From: Propionibacterium sp.
Lineage (GTDB): Bacteria > Actinomycetota > Actinomycetes > Propionibacteriales > Propionibacteriaceae
Length of the DNA: 32,716 nucleotides
NCBI GenBank assembly: GCA_012839035.1
Contig: DUOB01000057.1
Span: forward strand, 1 to 32,716
Reading direction: 5' to 3'
A program made the translations under genes and the position numbers. The notes under the pieces are model-generated. The model was not told where the DNA came from. It searched no databases and saw nothing but the letters and a program-made list of their open reading frames with translations. Positions 19,164 through 26,997 of the stretch are shown one piece after another. Positions within the stretch are counted from its first letter, which is position 1. Every line of letters starts with the position of its first letter.

Positions 19164-20041
19164 GGGTTCCTTCCGGTCGAGTCGGTGGTCACGCGACGCC
19201 ACGCCTCGTCGAGCGCGGACATGGAGCTCGCGGCCAGGCGTGGGGCGTCGTGGGAGTGACGGGGGAGTTCGATGGCGGCGAGGCCGCGATAGTCGATCTC
19301 CTGCAGCGTGGCGAGCGCAGCGACGAGGTCGAGCTGACCGCTGCCGAGCTCGAGGTGTTCGTGGATGCCGGGCAGCATGTCGTCCACCTGGACGTTGCGG
19401 AGCAGGGGTCCGGCCTGGCGCAGGGCGCCGACGACGCCGTCGGGCTCGACCGCGACGCAGTGGCCCAGGTCCACCGTGACGCCGAGCTCCTCGGGGTCGC
19501 CCATCAGCGCGCGGAGCGCGAGCGCGTCGGCCACGGTTTCGACGACCATGCCGGGTTCGGGTTCGAAGGAGAGGAGTACGCCGGCCGCTGCCGCCTTGTC
19601 GATGACCCGCTTCATCCGTTCGGTGAGCCGCCGCCAGGCCTCGTCGGACGGGGTGTCGGGTGGCAGCGTGCCGGACCACAGGGAAACGCAGTCCGCGCCG
19701 GTCCGGGCTGCGATGTCGATCGCGCGGTCGAGGAACCGCAGCCGGGGCTCGGCGTGTTCATCGACGAGCGTCGGGCGGTGCTTGACGAACGGATCGAGCA
19801 GGAAGCGGGTGCCGGTTTCGATGACCAGCGGCCAGTCACCGATGAGCTCGCGTACCGCATCCGCCTGCCGCTCCCAGTCCTCCGCAAAGGGGTGGAGATG
19901 CTGGAAACCCAGCGTGAGCGCGAGACCCCCGTACCCTTCCGCACGCAACACCGCCACCACATCGGGCAGGTCGTGATCGGCGAACCCGTTCGTTCCGTAC
20001 CCCACCGTGAAGGGTGCTCCTGAGACCGGGTGTCCCGTCAC
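19160..20041 (-). CDS. Sugar phosphate isomerase/epimerase (TIM barrel), EboE paralogue
   Basis: This 293-residue protein shows AP-endonuclease-2/xylose-isomerase-like barrel motifs: VGYGTNGFADHDL, LSFEPEPGMVVETVADALAL, GVTVDLGHCVAV and VQVDDMLPGIHEHLELG. The conserved Glu, Asp, His and Glu residues could bind a metal as in xylose isomerase. It shares the opening motif and EPEPG motif with the EboE-like protein three genes downstream, so the two are likely ancient paralogues with different substrates. The GTG at 20039-20041 overlaps the stop of the prenyltransferase gene (GTGA), and its own stop overlaps the eboA start. The substrate is unknown. Confidence 0.84.
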   Translation of the reverse strand: MTGHPVSGAPFTVGYGTNGFADHDLPDVVAVLRAEGYGGLALTLGFQHLHPFAEDWERQADAVRELIGDWPLVIETGTRFLLDPFVKHRPTLVDEHAEPRLRFLDRAIDIAARTGADCVSLWSGTLPPDTPSDEAWRRLTERMKRVIDKAAAAGVLLSFEPEPGMVVETVADALALRALMGDPEELGVTVDLGHCVAVEPDGVVGALRQAGPLLRNVQVDDMLPGIHEHLELGSGQLDLVAALATLQEIDYRGLAAIELPRHSHDAPRLAASSMSALDEAWRRVTTDSTGRNP

Positions 20042-20967
20042 GTGGTGTCCCCGCGCATCCTGCGGATCACCTGCTGCTGGGCCGGCTCGAGAGCGGCGAC
20101 CACGGCGGCCGGGATCAGGTTGCCGGTCCGGGCGATCAGCGCAGCCTGCAGCGGGATCAGCGCGCCGAGGTTCGCGCGGACGGCAGCGCGGATACGGGTG
20201 CCGGTGGGCTCGTCGATCGCCCGGTTGAGCGGGGGAATGGCCTTGGCGAGATAACGGTACGCCGACACCGCTGCCCCGGCCCGGCCCAGGACCGTCAGGA
20301 CCGGTTTGTCGTGCGAACGCCCCGTGACCGTCGCGGCGGCCGCGACCGCGCCGACGGCGATGCGTACGCCTGCGGGCAGGGAGGCCTCCGCGCCGTGCAC
20401 CTCGGCCTTCGACAGCTCCGTGACGGCCACGGTGTGGGCACCGATCGTGAGCGCGGGAGCGAGTGCGTGGCAGGACCCCGCACCGAGCAGAACGTTGAGA
20501 CTCCGGCAGGCCGCCATCACCCACGCACCCGCCGGGGTGTCCTTGGCGACGGTGTCATAGGCCGCGACCGTGGCGGCCAGGACCGCCGCCCTGCGGAATC
20601 CCCGGGCGCCGTCGAGCAGACCCGCCACCAGGACGCCGGCTCCGATGAGTCCGGTGCTGACCCGGAAGGCCTCACCGGCACTGAGCTGACCGGACGGGAT
20701 CGGGCGTTCGGGTCGCTCCTCGGCGTCGATCTCGCGGTCCGCCCAGTCGTTGAGCCCCATGCCGCCGGCATAGATCAGGACCGAGGTGAGGGGCAGGAAC
20801 AGTCGGCGGGTTTCGATGGGGCCGCCGGCGTACGCCCCCACCAAGGGGTCACCGATGGCGCTGAACGCCGCGGGCGCCCGCAGCAGCTCGGCGATGACCT
20901 TGGCCTTCTCCCGGGCGCTGGTGGGCTCTGGCCGGTCGGCGGGGGAGTGCTCCTCCCGGCCGGTCAT
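20038..20967 (-). CDS. eboC: UbiA-family prenyltransferase, EboC-like
   Basis: This 309-residue, strongly hydrophobic protein has the first UbiA aspartate motif NDWADREID (residues 73-81) and the family continuation ERPERPIPSGQLSAGEA. A second motif region lies around VAAYDTVAKDTPAGAWVMA (Tyr136). It should transfer an isoprenoid chain to an acceptor inside the membrane. In ebo clusters the prenyltransferase is EboC. Acceptor and donor are unknown. The ATG at 20965-20967 overlaps the stop of the restored inositol-phosphate-synthase-like frame as ATGA, which shows the intended operon structure. Confidence 0.87.
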   Translation of the reverse strand: MTGREEHSPADRPEPTSAREKAKVIAELLRAPAAFSAIGDPLVGAYAGGPIETRRLFLPLTSVLIYAGGMGLNDWADREIDAEERPERPIPSGQLSAGEAFRVSTGLIGAGVLVAGLLDGARGFRRAAVLAATVAAYDTVAKDTPAGAWVMAACRSLNVLLGAGSCHALAPALTIGAHTVAVTELSKAEVHGAEASLPAGVRIAVGAVAAAATVTGRSHDKPVLTVLGRAGAAVSAYRYLAKAIPPLNRAIDEPTGTRIRAAVRANLGALIPLQAALIARTGNLIPAAVVAALEPAQQQVIRRMRGDTT

Positions 20968-22174
20968 CGGGCGACCCCACTGTCGGCGGTGGCGAGCTCC
21001 CTGGCCCAGCCATAGAGCTGTTGGGCCTGGACCGCATAGTCGTGGACATCCGAGCCCCAGGGGTCCTTGAAGAAGAAGCCCAGCTCACCGATCGGGCCAC
21101 GGGCCCGGTGCGATCCGCCAGATCGAGCAGTCGGACGAGGTCGATGACCAGCGGCGCGGCGAGCATCGAGTCATAGGCGGTCCAAGTCGTCTGCAGCGTG
21201 ATCCGCGAGCCGAGGAATCCCTCCGCATGGATGTGGTCCCACGCCGTCTTGATGTCACCGAGATCCGGCACGTTGTCGATGTGCAGCGGCGTGACCACGT
21301 GATCGCCGACGAGGGCGCGGAGGCCGCGGTTCTTGCTGGTCAGCTTGCTGCTGACCGCGTGGGGATCGGCCAGGGTCGCACCGTCACCGCCGCCCAGGAC
21401 GTTGGCGCCGGCCCAGGACAGGACCCGGAAACCGCGTCGGGTGAGCGTCGGCGCCAGCGCGGTGCGCAAGAGGGTCTGGCCGGTCTTGCCGTCCTGACCG
21501 GCGTACGGGATCTGCTCGCGCGCCAAGGCCTGCAACACCGGCAGGCCCAGGGACGCGGACGGGGTGAAGCAGGCGAGGGGGGAGCCCGTCCGGATCGCGG
21601 CGAGCGCATAGAGACTGCTCGGTGGCAGCGGCGCACGCTGGGCATCGGCGAGCGCTTCGGTGAGGAGTTGCGAATCGTGGAACTCCGGACGGTCCTCCGG
21701 CAGGGGCTCGGTGGAGGACAGGTCCACGACCACGACGCGGTCGAGCTGGTGTCGGGTGCGGAAGTCCGCGATGTCTCCGGCCAGGCGATCCACGATGGTG
21801 GCCTGCGGGTGCGAGTCATGTCCGGTCACCCCGGGGCGGATCTCCGCCTCGAACCGATCGAGGTCGGCGCCGGCGGAGGTGACTGCCGCCGTCGGGAGCA
21901 TTCCACTCGCCGCCAGCTGCTCGGCGCGTGCCTGGACGGGGGTCATCGTGATGTCGTGACCGCCCAGGACGAGTCGATCAGGAGCGAGCAGGTCCAGGTC
22001 CGCCAGCTCCAGCGTGGCGGTCACACAGCCGGTGAGGTCGGCCAGACCATGACTGATTGCGGCAATCCCGACTGCTGTGGTCACGCCGATCGAGCCGCGT
22101 GCACCCAAGAGCCACAGGCCGATGCGTCCGGTCGTCTGCCATGGATCCATGTGTGTGTTCGGATCGGCGTTCAC
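20964..22174 (-). pseudogene. Inositol-3-phosphate-synthase-like protein, single-base frameshift near the 3' end
   Basis: If one base is added at a C/G run near 21104-21106, this first gene of the operon encodes about 403 residues and ends in ATGA overlap with the prenyltransferase. Without it, translation leaves the family after LLDLADRTG and would run to 20849. The restored tail reads ARGPIGELGFFFKDPWGSDV and ends ATADSGVAR. The N-terminal Rossmann motif is GARGSIG (Gly24, Gly27, Gly30). The MIPS-type central region includes SWAGANVLGGGDGATLADP, SKLTSKNRGLRALVGDHV and DLGDIKTAWDHIHAEGFLG. The family makes inositol-3-phosphate from glucose-6-phosphate with NAD; the exact product of this ebo-linked branch is uncertain. 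The GTG at 22172-22174 follows AGGAG. It may be a sequencing error. Confidence 0.8.
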
Positions 22175-22236
22175 TGGCACTCGCTCCTCATTTCCATTCG
22201 ATCGTGTTCTGCTTGATCGAGAAGTCGCCACACGCG

Positions 22237-22242
22237 AGGCTA
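22237..22242 (-). promoter_or_regulatory. Possible -10 box of the ebo-like operon
   Basis: On the minus strand this reads TAGCCT, 62 bases before the GTG of the first operon gene. No good -35 element is visible. The divergent interval between this operon and recG is 213 bases. Confidence 0.3.
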
Positions 22243-22374
22243 ACCCGCGGCCGTGCGCGCGGAGGTGAGGTGGGGCCTCCAGCGCTGGGCGTGTCACTGT
22301 GATGGATGACACCACAGGGGCGCTGGCTGACCCGGAGGAGGAGTCCGGTGCCGCCGGTTGTCGGCGATGGCGAT

Positions 22375-22380
22375 TAGATT
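22375..22380 (+). promoter_or_regulatory. -10 box for a leaderless recG transcript
   Basis: TAGATT ends 7 bases before the ATG at 22388, and there is no ribosome binding site in the gap. Confidence 0.55.
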
Positions 22381-22387
22381 GACCGAC

Positions 22388-24664
22388 ATGTGGCAGACCG
22401 AGGCGTTCCGGGGACAGGCGGCGCGTCTGGAGACCGTCGTGGGGGGACGGACCGCCAAACTGTTCGAGGCCCTGCGGGTGCGCACGGTCGGCGAGGCAGC
22501 GCGACTCGTGCCGCGGCGTTATCTGTTGGGCGCGGAGGATTCACAGCTCAGCTCCCTGCGAGTGGGCGAGGAAGCGGCCTTCATCGCCGAGGTCGTCTCG
22601 TTCAAGAAGTTCCACAACCGGCTCAACGCCGTCGTCTCCGACGGCACCGCGCGATTGGACATGACCTTCTTCATCCCGCCCCGCACCCATGGGTGGTATC
22701 CGGGGTTCATGGAAGCCCGGCTGCGTCCCGGGCAGCGCGGACTCTTCGTGGGGAAGGTCGGCGAATTCCGGGGGAACCTGCAGCTCACCCATCCGGACTT
22801 CGTGACACTGGACGACCAGGGCCGGATCACCGCGGGATCGAAGAAGAACGTGGAGATGGCTGAGCTCGCCGGCCGATCCGGGCTGATCGGGATCTATCCG
22901 GCCACCGCCAAGCTGCGCACCTGGACCGTGGCCAGCACCATCCAGCTCGTGCTCGACCACCTCGGCCGTGACCTGCCGGATCCGTTGCCCGAGGACGTCG
23001 TGCAGGGAGTGGACGTCCGTGCGCTCGCCCGGGACGACCTGAGCATCGACTGGGAACCACCGGGCGGGACCGCCCTGCCCGATCTGGCGACGGCGTTCGC
23101 GTGGGTGCACCGGCCGGACACGCGCAAGGAGGCGTGGCTGGGCAAACAGCGGCTGCTGTTCGACGAGGCCTTCGGGATGTTGTCCACGATGGCGTATCGC
23201 CGCCGGCTCGCGAGGGCCCAGTCGGCCACACCGCGTACGCCGGCACCCGACGGCTTGTTGAACGCCTTCGATGCCCGGCTCCCGTTCGAACTCACGGCCG
23301 GACAACGGGAGGTGGGCGCAGAGATCTTCGCCGACCTCGCCCGAGACCACCCGATGCAGCGGCTGCTGCAGGGCGAGGTCGGTTCCGGCAAGACCCTCGT
23401 GGCGCTCCGGGCGATGCTCTCGGTGATCGATTCCGGAGGGCAGGCCGTGCTCCTGGCGCCCACAGAAGTGCTCGCCCAGCAACATCACCGGACGATCGTC
23501 CGGCAGCTTGGGGAGCTGGCCGAGGGGGCTGGCCTGTTCGGGGGCGAGCGGGCAACCTCGGTGGCGCTGTTCACGGGATCGATGTCCGCGGCAGCCAAGC
23601 GCCAGGCGCTGTTGCAGATCGCCTCCGGTGAAGCCGGGATCGTGGTCGGCACGCACGCACTGTTCTCGGAGCAGGTGACGTTCGCCGATCTGGGGCTGCT
23701 GGTGATCGACGAGCAGCACCGCTTCGGGGTTGAGCAGCGGGCGGCCCTGACAGAGAAATCGCCGACGAAGCCCCACGTGCTGGTGATGACAGCCACGCCC
23801 ATCCCCCGCACGGTGGCCATCACTGTCTTCGGTGACCTGGAAGTGTCCACGCTGCGGGAGATCCCCGCCGGACGCAGTGAAGTGATCACCCGGGTGATCG
23901 CCGAGCGGGCGACACCCCGCTGGGTGGACGCTGCCTGGGAACGCGTGGTCACGGAAGCCGCTGCGGGGCGACAGGCGTTCATCGTCTGCCCCCAGATCAC
24001 CGCGACCGACGGGAACGGGGTGGCTGCTCCCGGTGGGGAAGAGGACGCGATCATCGAGCCGCGCAATGTCACGGATCTGCATGCCGAACTGGTTGCCGGG
24101 CCGCTCAAGGGGTTGCGGGTGGCGGCGCTCCACGGGCAACTGCCCCCGGAGGAAAAAGAAGCGATCATGCGGGATTTCGCGGCAGGTGAACTCGATGTGC
24201 TGGTGTCCACGACCGTGATCGAGGTCGGTGTGGACGTGCCGAACGCCACGCTGATGGTCATCAGCGACGCCGACCGATTCGGGATTTCGCAGCTCCATCA
24301 GTTGCGTGGCCGCATCGGGCGGGGCGCGCATCCGGGCCTCTGTCTCCTGCTGACCAAGACCGGTCGGGACAGCCTGGCAGCGAAACGTCTGCTCGCCGTG
24401 GCGCAGACGAGAGACGGGTTCGACCTTGCGGAGGCGGATCTCGCCCAACGTCGCGAGGGGGATGTGCTCGGTGCGGCGCAGGCCGGTGCCCGCTCAGGGC
24501 TCAAGCTGCTGCGTGTGCTCGAACACAGCGAACTGATCAGGCAGACCCGTGACCTTGCCGAGGCGTGGGCCGACAAGGACCCGGGGTTGACCCATCCGGG
24601 GGTCGCCGATGCGGTCCGTCAGTTGGAGGAGCAGGCCGCAGGGGAGTGGCTCGAGCGTGCCTGA
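22388..24664 (+). CDS. recG: ATP-dependent DNA helicase RecG
   Basis: This 758-residue helicase remodels stalled replication forks and branched recombination intermediates. The N-terminal wedge (OB-fold) domain includes FKKFHNRLNAVVSDGTARLD and GLFVGKVGEFRGNLQLTHPD. The motor has Walker A GEVGSGKT (residues 329-336), DEQH (441-444), MTATPIPRT, and the motif VI region QLHQLRGRIGRGAHPG. The C-terminal RecG segment LAQRREGDVLGAAQAGARSG is intact. The ATG at 22388 follows a leaderless -10 box. An upstream in-frame ATG at 22358 lacks homology. The convergent flavoprotein gene ends 11 bases beyond the stop. Confidence 0.96.
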   Translation: MWQTEAFRGQAARLETVVGGRTAKLFEALRVRTVGEAARLVPRRYLLGAEDSQLSSLRVGEEAAFIAEVVSFKKFHNRLNAVVSDGTARLDMTFFIPPRTHGWYPGFMEARLRPGQRGLFVGKVGEFRGNLQLTHPDFVTLDDQGRITAGSKKNVEMAELAGRSGLIGIYPATAKLRTWTVASTIQLVLDHLGRDLPDPLPEDVVQGVDVRALARDDLSIDWEPPGGTALPDLATAFAWVHRPDTRKEAWLGKQRLLFDEAFGMLSTMAYRRRLARAQSATPRTPAPDGLLNAFDARLPFELTAGQREVGAEIFADLARDHPMQRLLQGEVGSGKTLVALRAMLSVIDSGGQAVLLAPTEVLAQQHHRTIVRQLGELAEGAGLFGGERATSVALFTGSMSAAAKRQALLQIASGEAGIVVGTHALFSEQVTFADLGLLVIDEQHRFGVEQRAALTEKSPTKPHVLVMTATPIPRTVAITVFGDLEVSTLREIPAGRSEVITRVIAERATPRWVDAAWERVVTEAAAGRQAFIVCPQITATDGNGVAAPGGEEDAIIEPRNVTDLHAELVAGPLKGLRVAALHGQLPPEEKEAIMRDFAAGELDVLVSTTVIEVGVDVPNATLMVISDADRFGISQLHQLRGRIGRGAHPGLCLLLTKTGRDSLAAKRLLAVAQTRDGFDLAEADLAQRREGDVLGAAQAGARSGLKLLRVLEHSELIRQTRDLAEAWADKDPGLTHPGVADAVRQLEEQAAGEWLERA

Positions 24665-24675
24665 CGCTGACCAGG

Positions 24676-25119
24676 TCACCCGGCCGGTTCGATGCCCGGG
24701 CCGACTTCTTCGAGGTTGAACCGGAAGGAACGTCCCGAGATTTCCTCGACGTGAATGCGAACGAAGACGGTCTTCGGGGTTGGCACCCACGGGTGCAGAG
24801 GGAGCTGTTCCGCCGCCTCGTGCTCTGCGATGCTGTCGATCTGCTCCGCGTTCCCGCGACAGACCACGCTCCAGCCACCCAGCCCCTCGCGCCAGTCATC
24901 CACCTCGAAGGCGACTTGACTATTGATGGCGACGTTCAGCAGCTTGCTGCCCCGCTCGGTTTTGAACACGATCGTTCGATCCTTGAGGACGTAATTGACC
25001 GGATAGATGTCCGGCTGTCCCGCCACGCTGGTGGCCAGCCGCCCAACAGGCCGGCCGGCGAGCAGAGCCCAACTCTCCGCCTCCGACAGGTGCGTGACGG
25101 GGACGATGTGGTTGCTCAT
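24676..25119 (-). CDS. Pyridoxamine 5'-phosphate oxidase-family (flavin/F420-binding-type) protein
   Basis: This 147-residue split-barrel protein starts MSNHIVPVTHLSEAESWALL and contains the typical run GRLATSVAGQPDIYPVNYV, IVFKTERGSKLLNVAINSQV and AFEVDDWREGLGGWSVVCRG. Small proteins of this type bind flavin, heme or F420, or degrade heme. The cofactor cannot be decided by eye. The ATG at 25117-25119 has GGAGGAG about 8 bases upstream; the frame extends further back to 25182 without homology. It is divergent from rsmD with 154 bases between them. Confidence 0.85.
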   Translation of the reverse strand: MSNHIVPVTHLSEAESWALLAGRPVGRLATSVAGQPDIYPVNYVLKDRTIVFKTERGSKLLNVAINSQVAFEVDDWREGLGGWSVVCRGNAEQIDSIAEHEAAEQLPLHPWVPTPKTVFVRIHVEEISGRSFRFNLEEVGPGIEPAG

Positions 25120-25261
25120 GGTGGGCTGCTCCTCCGGGTGCGAAATCTCGCCGAACACCAGCAGTTGCTTGTCCGGACACAAGGGATGTTACGCGGGTCC
25201 TTGCCTCCGTGAGACGGAATGTCGATCCCGGTGTCTGCAGGATGGGATGTGGAAGCAGGGG

Positions 25262-25267
25262 TAGCGT
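25262..25267 (+). promoter_or_regulatory. -10 box for a leaderless rsmD-coaD transcript
   Basis: TAGCGT ends 6 bases before the GTG of rsmD at 25274, which matches the leaderless spacing seen at several other genes in the window. Confidence 0.5.
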
Positions 25268-25273
25268 GGCGGA

Positions 25274-25861
25274 GTGAGTCGCATCATCGCCGGGTCGGCC
25301 AAGGGCCACCGGATCGCCACCCCCGCCCACTCCCTGACCAGACCGACGACCGACCGGGTCCGGGAAGCGTTGTTCTCCGCGCTTGAGTCGTGGTTCTGGT
25401 CCGAGGGTGCCGCGGACCGGGCTCTCGAGGGGCGCTCCTTCCTCGACCTGTACGCCGGCTCCGGTGCCATCGGACTCGAGGCCGCGAGTCGCGGTGCGGG
25501 ACCGGTGTTGCTCGTGGAAGCCGACAAGAAGACGGCCGATCTGATCAGAGCGAACGCGAGAAGCACAGGACTGTCGGTGACGGTGCGCACAGGGCGGGTC
25601 GACCAAGTGTTGGGCGCGGGACCCGACGGTGCGGGTTTCGAGATCGGCTGGCTGGACCCGCCCTACGACATGGCCACCGACGCGCTCGACAGAACGCTGG
25701 CGCTGGTGGACGAACACGACTGGATCGTGCCGGCCGGTCTGCTGGTCCTCGAACGCCCTCGACGCAGTCCCGAGCCCACCTGGCCCCCGTCGGTGGAGCG
25801 GACGTGGTCCCGGCGATACGGTGAGACGATCCTGCACTTCGCCGAGCTCCAGGAAGTCTGA
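25274..25861 (+). CDS. rsmD: 16S rRNA (guanine(966)-N(2))-methyltransferase RsmD
   Basis: This 195-residue enzyme methylates G966 of 16S rRNA with S-adenosylmethionine. It starts with the family sequence SRIIAGSAKGHRIATP, then PTTDRVREALFSALES. The cofactor motif FLDLYAGSGAIGLEAASRGA and the catalytic DPPY motif (GWLDPPYDM) are intact. The GTG at 25274 follows TAGCGT at leaderless distance. Its TGA stop shares one base with the ATG of coaD, so the two are translationally coupled, an arrangement common in bacteria. Confidence 0.95.
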   Translation: MSRIIAGSAKGHRIATPAHSLTRPTTDRVREALFSALESWFWSEGAADRALEGRSFLDLYAGSGAIGLEAASRGAGPVLLVEADKKTADLIRANARSTGLSVTVRTGRVDQVLGAGPDGAGFEIGWLDPPYDMATDALDRTLALVDEHDWIVPAGLLVLERPRRSPEPTWPPSVERTWSRRYGETILHFAELQEV

Positions 25862-26343
25862 TGAAAGCCATCTGCCCCGGATCCTTCGATCCCGTCACCT
25901 TCGGACATCTCGACGTCATCGAGCGTTCCGCTGCCATGTTCGACGAGGTCGTCGTCGCGGTGGGGCGCAACATGGCCAAGAACGGTCTGTTCACACCGAC
26001 GGAACGAGTCGAGATGATCACCGAGTGCACGCAGGACATCCCTGGTGTCACCGCCACCACCTTTTCCGGACTCCTGGTCGATTTCTCCCGGGAGCAGGGC
26101 ATCGGGGTCATCGCGAAGGGTCTGAGGTTCGGTGCGGACTTCGACTACGAGCTGCAGATGGCCCAGATGAACGGACACCTGACCGGGGTCGAGACCATCT
26201 TTCTCCCCACATCGCCCCAGTGGTCCTTCGTGTCCTCCAGCCTGGTCCGCGAGGTCGCGACCCTCTCAGGGGACATCAGTGCGCTCGTGCCGGATGCAGT
26301 AGCCGACCGGGTTCGAGCAAAATTGGCCGAGCGCAGCGGCTGA
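25861..26343 (+). CDS. coaD: Phosphopantetheine adenylyltransferase
   Basis: This 160-residue enzyme joins ATP and 4'-phosphopantetheine to form dephospho-CoA in coenzyme A synthesis. The nucleotidyltransferase motif TxGH is Thr13-Gly15-His16 (GSFDPVTFGHLDVIERSA). Further family sequence includes GVIAKGLRFGADFDYELQMA and the ISSS-like motif (here FVSSSLVREVATL). Length is normal for the hexameric bacterial form. The ATG overlaps the rsmD stop by one base. Confidence 0.97.
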   Translation: MKAICPGSFDPVTFGHLDVIERSAAMFDEVVVAVGRNMAKNGLFTPTERVEMITECTQDIPGVTATTFSGLLVDFSREQGIGVIAKGLRFGADFDYELQMAQMNGHLTGVETIFLPTSPQWSFVSSSLVREVATLSGDISALVPDAVADRVRAKLAERSG

Positions 26344-26381
26344 CCCCGCACAACCGGGGGGCAACCATCCGCCTGCGCGCG

Positions 26382-26387
26382 TACGCT
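26382..26387 (+). promoter_or_regulatory. Possible -10 box for the DivIVA-like gene
   Basis: TACGCT lies 28 bases before the ATG at 26416, and an AGGAGG ribosome binding site is in between. No -35 element is obvious. Confidence 0.35.
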
Positions 26388-26415
26388 CCACACCTGACCT
26401 CAGGAGGCGACCCAG

Positions 26416-26898
26416 ATGCCAGATCAATCGCTCACCGAAGCCGGTCGAGGACTCGACCAACTGCGCGACATCATCAGTCAGGCCAAGGGCGTCCCCATGT
26501 CGGCCTCCTGTGTCGTCAATCGGGCCGAGATGCTCGAGCTGGTGGACCGCATCCGGGCAGTCCTGCCGGAGGAGCTGGGGCGTGCCCAGGGGCTCCTCGC
26601 CAACAGCGACGCGGAAGCGGAGGCCATCGTCTCCGCGGCACGTGCCCAGGCAACACGGATGGCCGAGGACCACGAGATCGCGCGAGAGGCGCGGGGCATC
26701 GCTGACGAACTGCGCCGCGCCACCGAACAGGAGTGTGCGGACCTTCGTCGTGAAACCGACCTCTTCATCGATTCCCGGCTGGCGGCCTTCGAATCCGAAT
26801 TGCATCGCACCAGCAGTCAGGTGGCGACCGCCAGACAGCGGCTCGCAGAGCGCTCGGCTCTCGACGACAATCCCTTGGACTCCGAGCACTCGGACTGA
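26416..26898 (+). CDS. Coiled-coil DivIVA/SepIVA-like protein
   Basis: This 160-residue acidic helical protein has an N-terminal segment ending AKGVPMSASCVVNRAEMLEL, a pattern shared with mycobacterial SepIVA (a DivIVA-like septal protein), followed by a long predicted coiled coil from about residue 35 to 150 rich in Ala, Arg and Glu. In mycobacteria the sepIVA gene also sits directly before the DUF177 gene and rnc, so position and sequence agree. The product is shorter than the mycobacterial protein, which is about 245 residues. A role in cell division or envelope growth is inferred. AGGAGG lies 7-8 bases before the ATG. Confidence 0.72.
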   Translation: MPDQSLTEAGRGLDQLRDIISQAKGVPMSASCVVNRAEMLELVDRIRAVLPEELGRAQGLLANSDAEAEAIVSAARAQATRMAEDHEIAREARGIADELRRATEQECADLRRETDLFIDSRLAAFESELHRTSSQVATARQRLAERSALDDNPLDSEHSD

Positions 26899-26918
26899 CC
26901 CGCCTGTTTGGGCTCGTT

Positions 26919-26947
26919 TTGCCTCGTTCCGACGGGGACTGTAAGGT
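26919..26947 (+). promoter_or_regulatory. Promoter of the DUF177-rpmF-rnc operon (TTGCCT, 17-base spacer, TAAGGT)
   Basis: TTGCCT at 26919-26924 and TAAGGT at 26942-26947 have the ideal 17-base spacing. The start would be near 26954, leaving a leader of about 44 bases with GGAAGG before the ATG. A short hairpin, GCGTCG/CGACGC, is possible at 26951-26969. Confidence 0.72.
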
Positions 26948-26997
26948 GGTGCGTCGGTTATGACGACGCCATGCCGTCACGTGCTGGGAAGGCAGTG

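Noticed and set aside
21118..22315. The longer reading of the inositol-phosphate-synthase-like gene starting at 22315
   Set aside because: The extra N-terminal residues are Arg/Ser-rich without homology, and the GTG at 22174 has a good AGGAG upstream.
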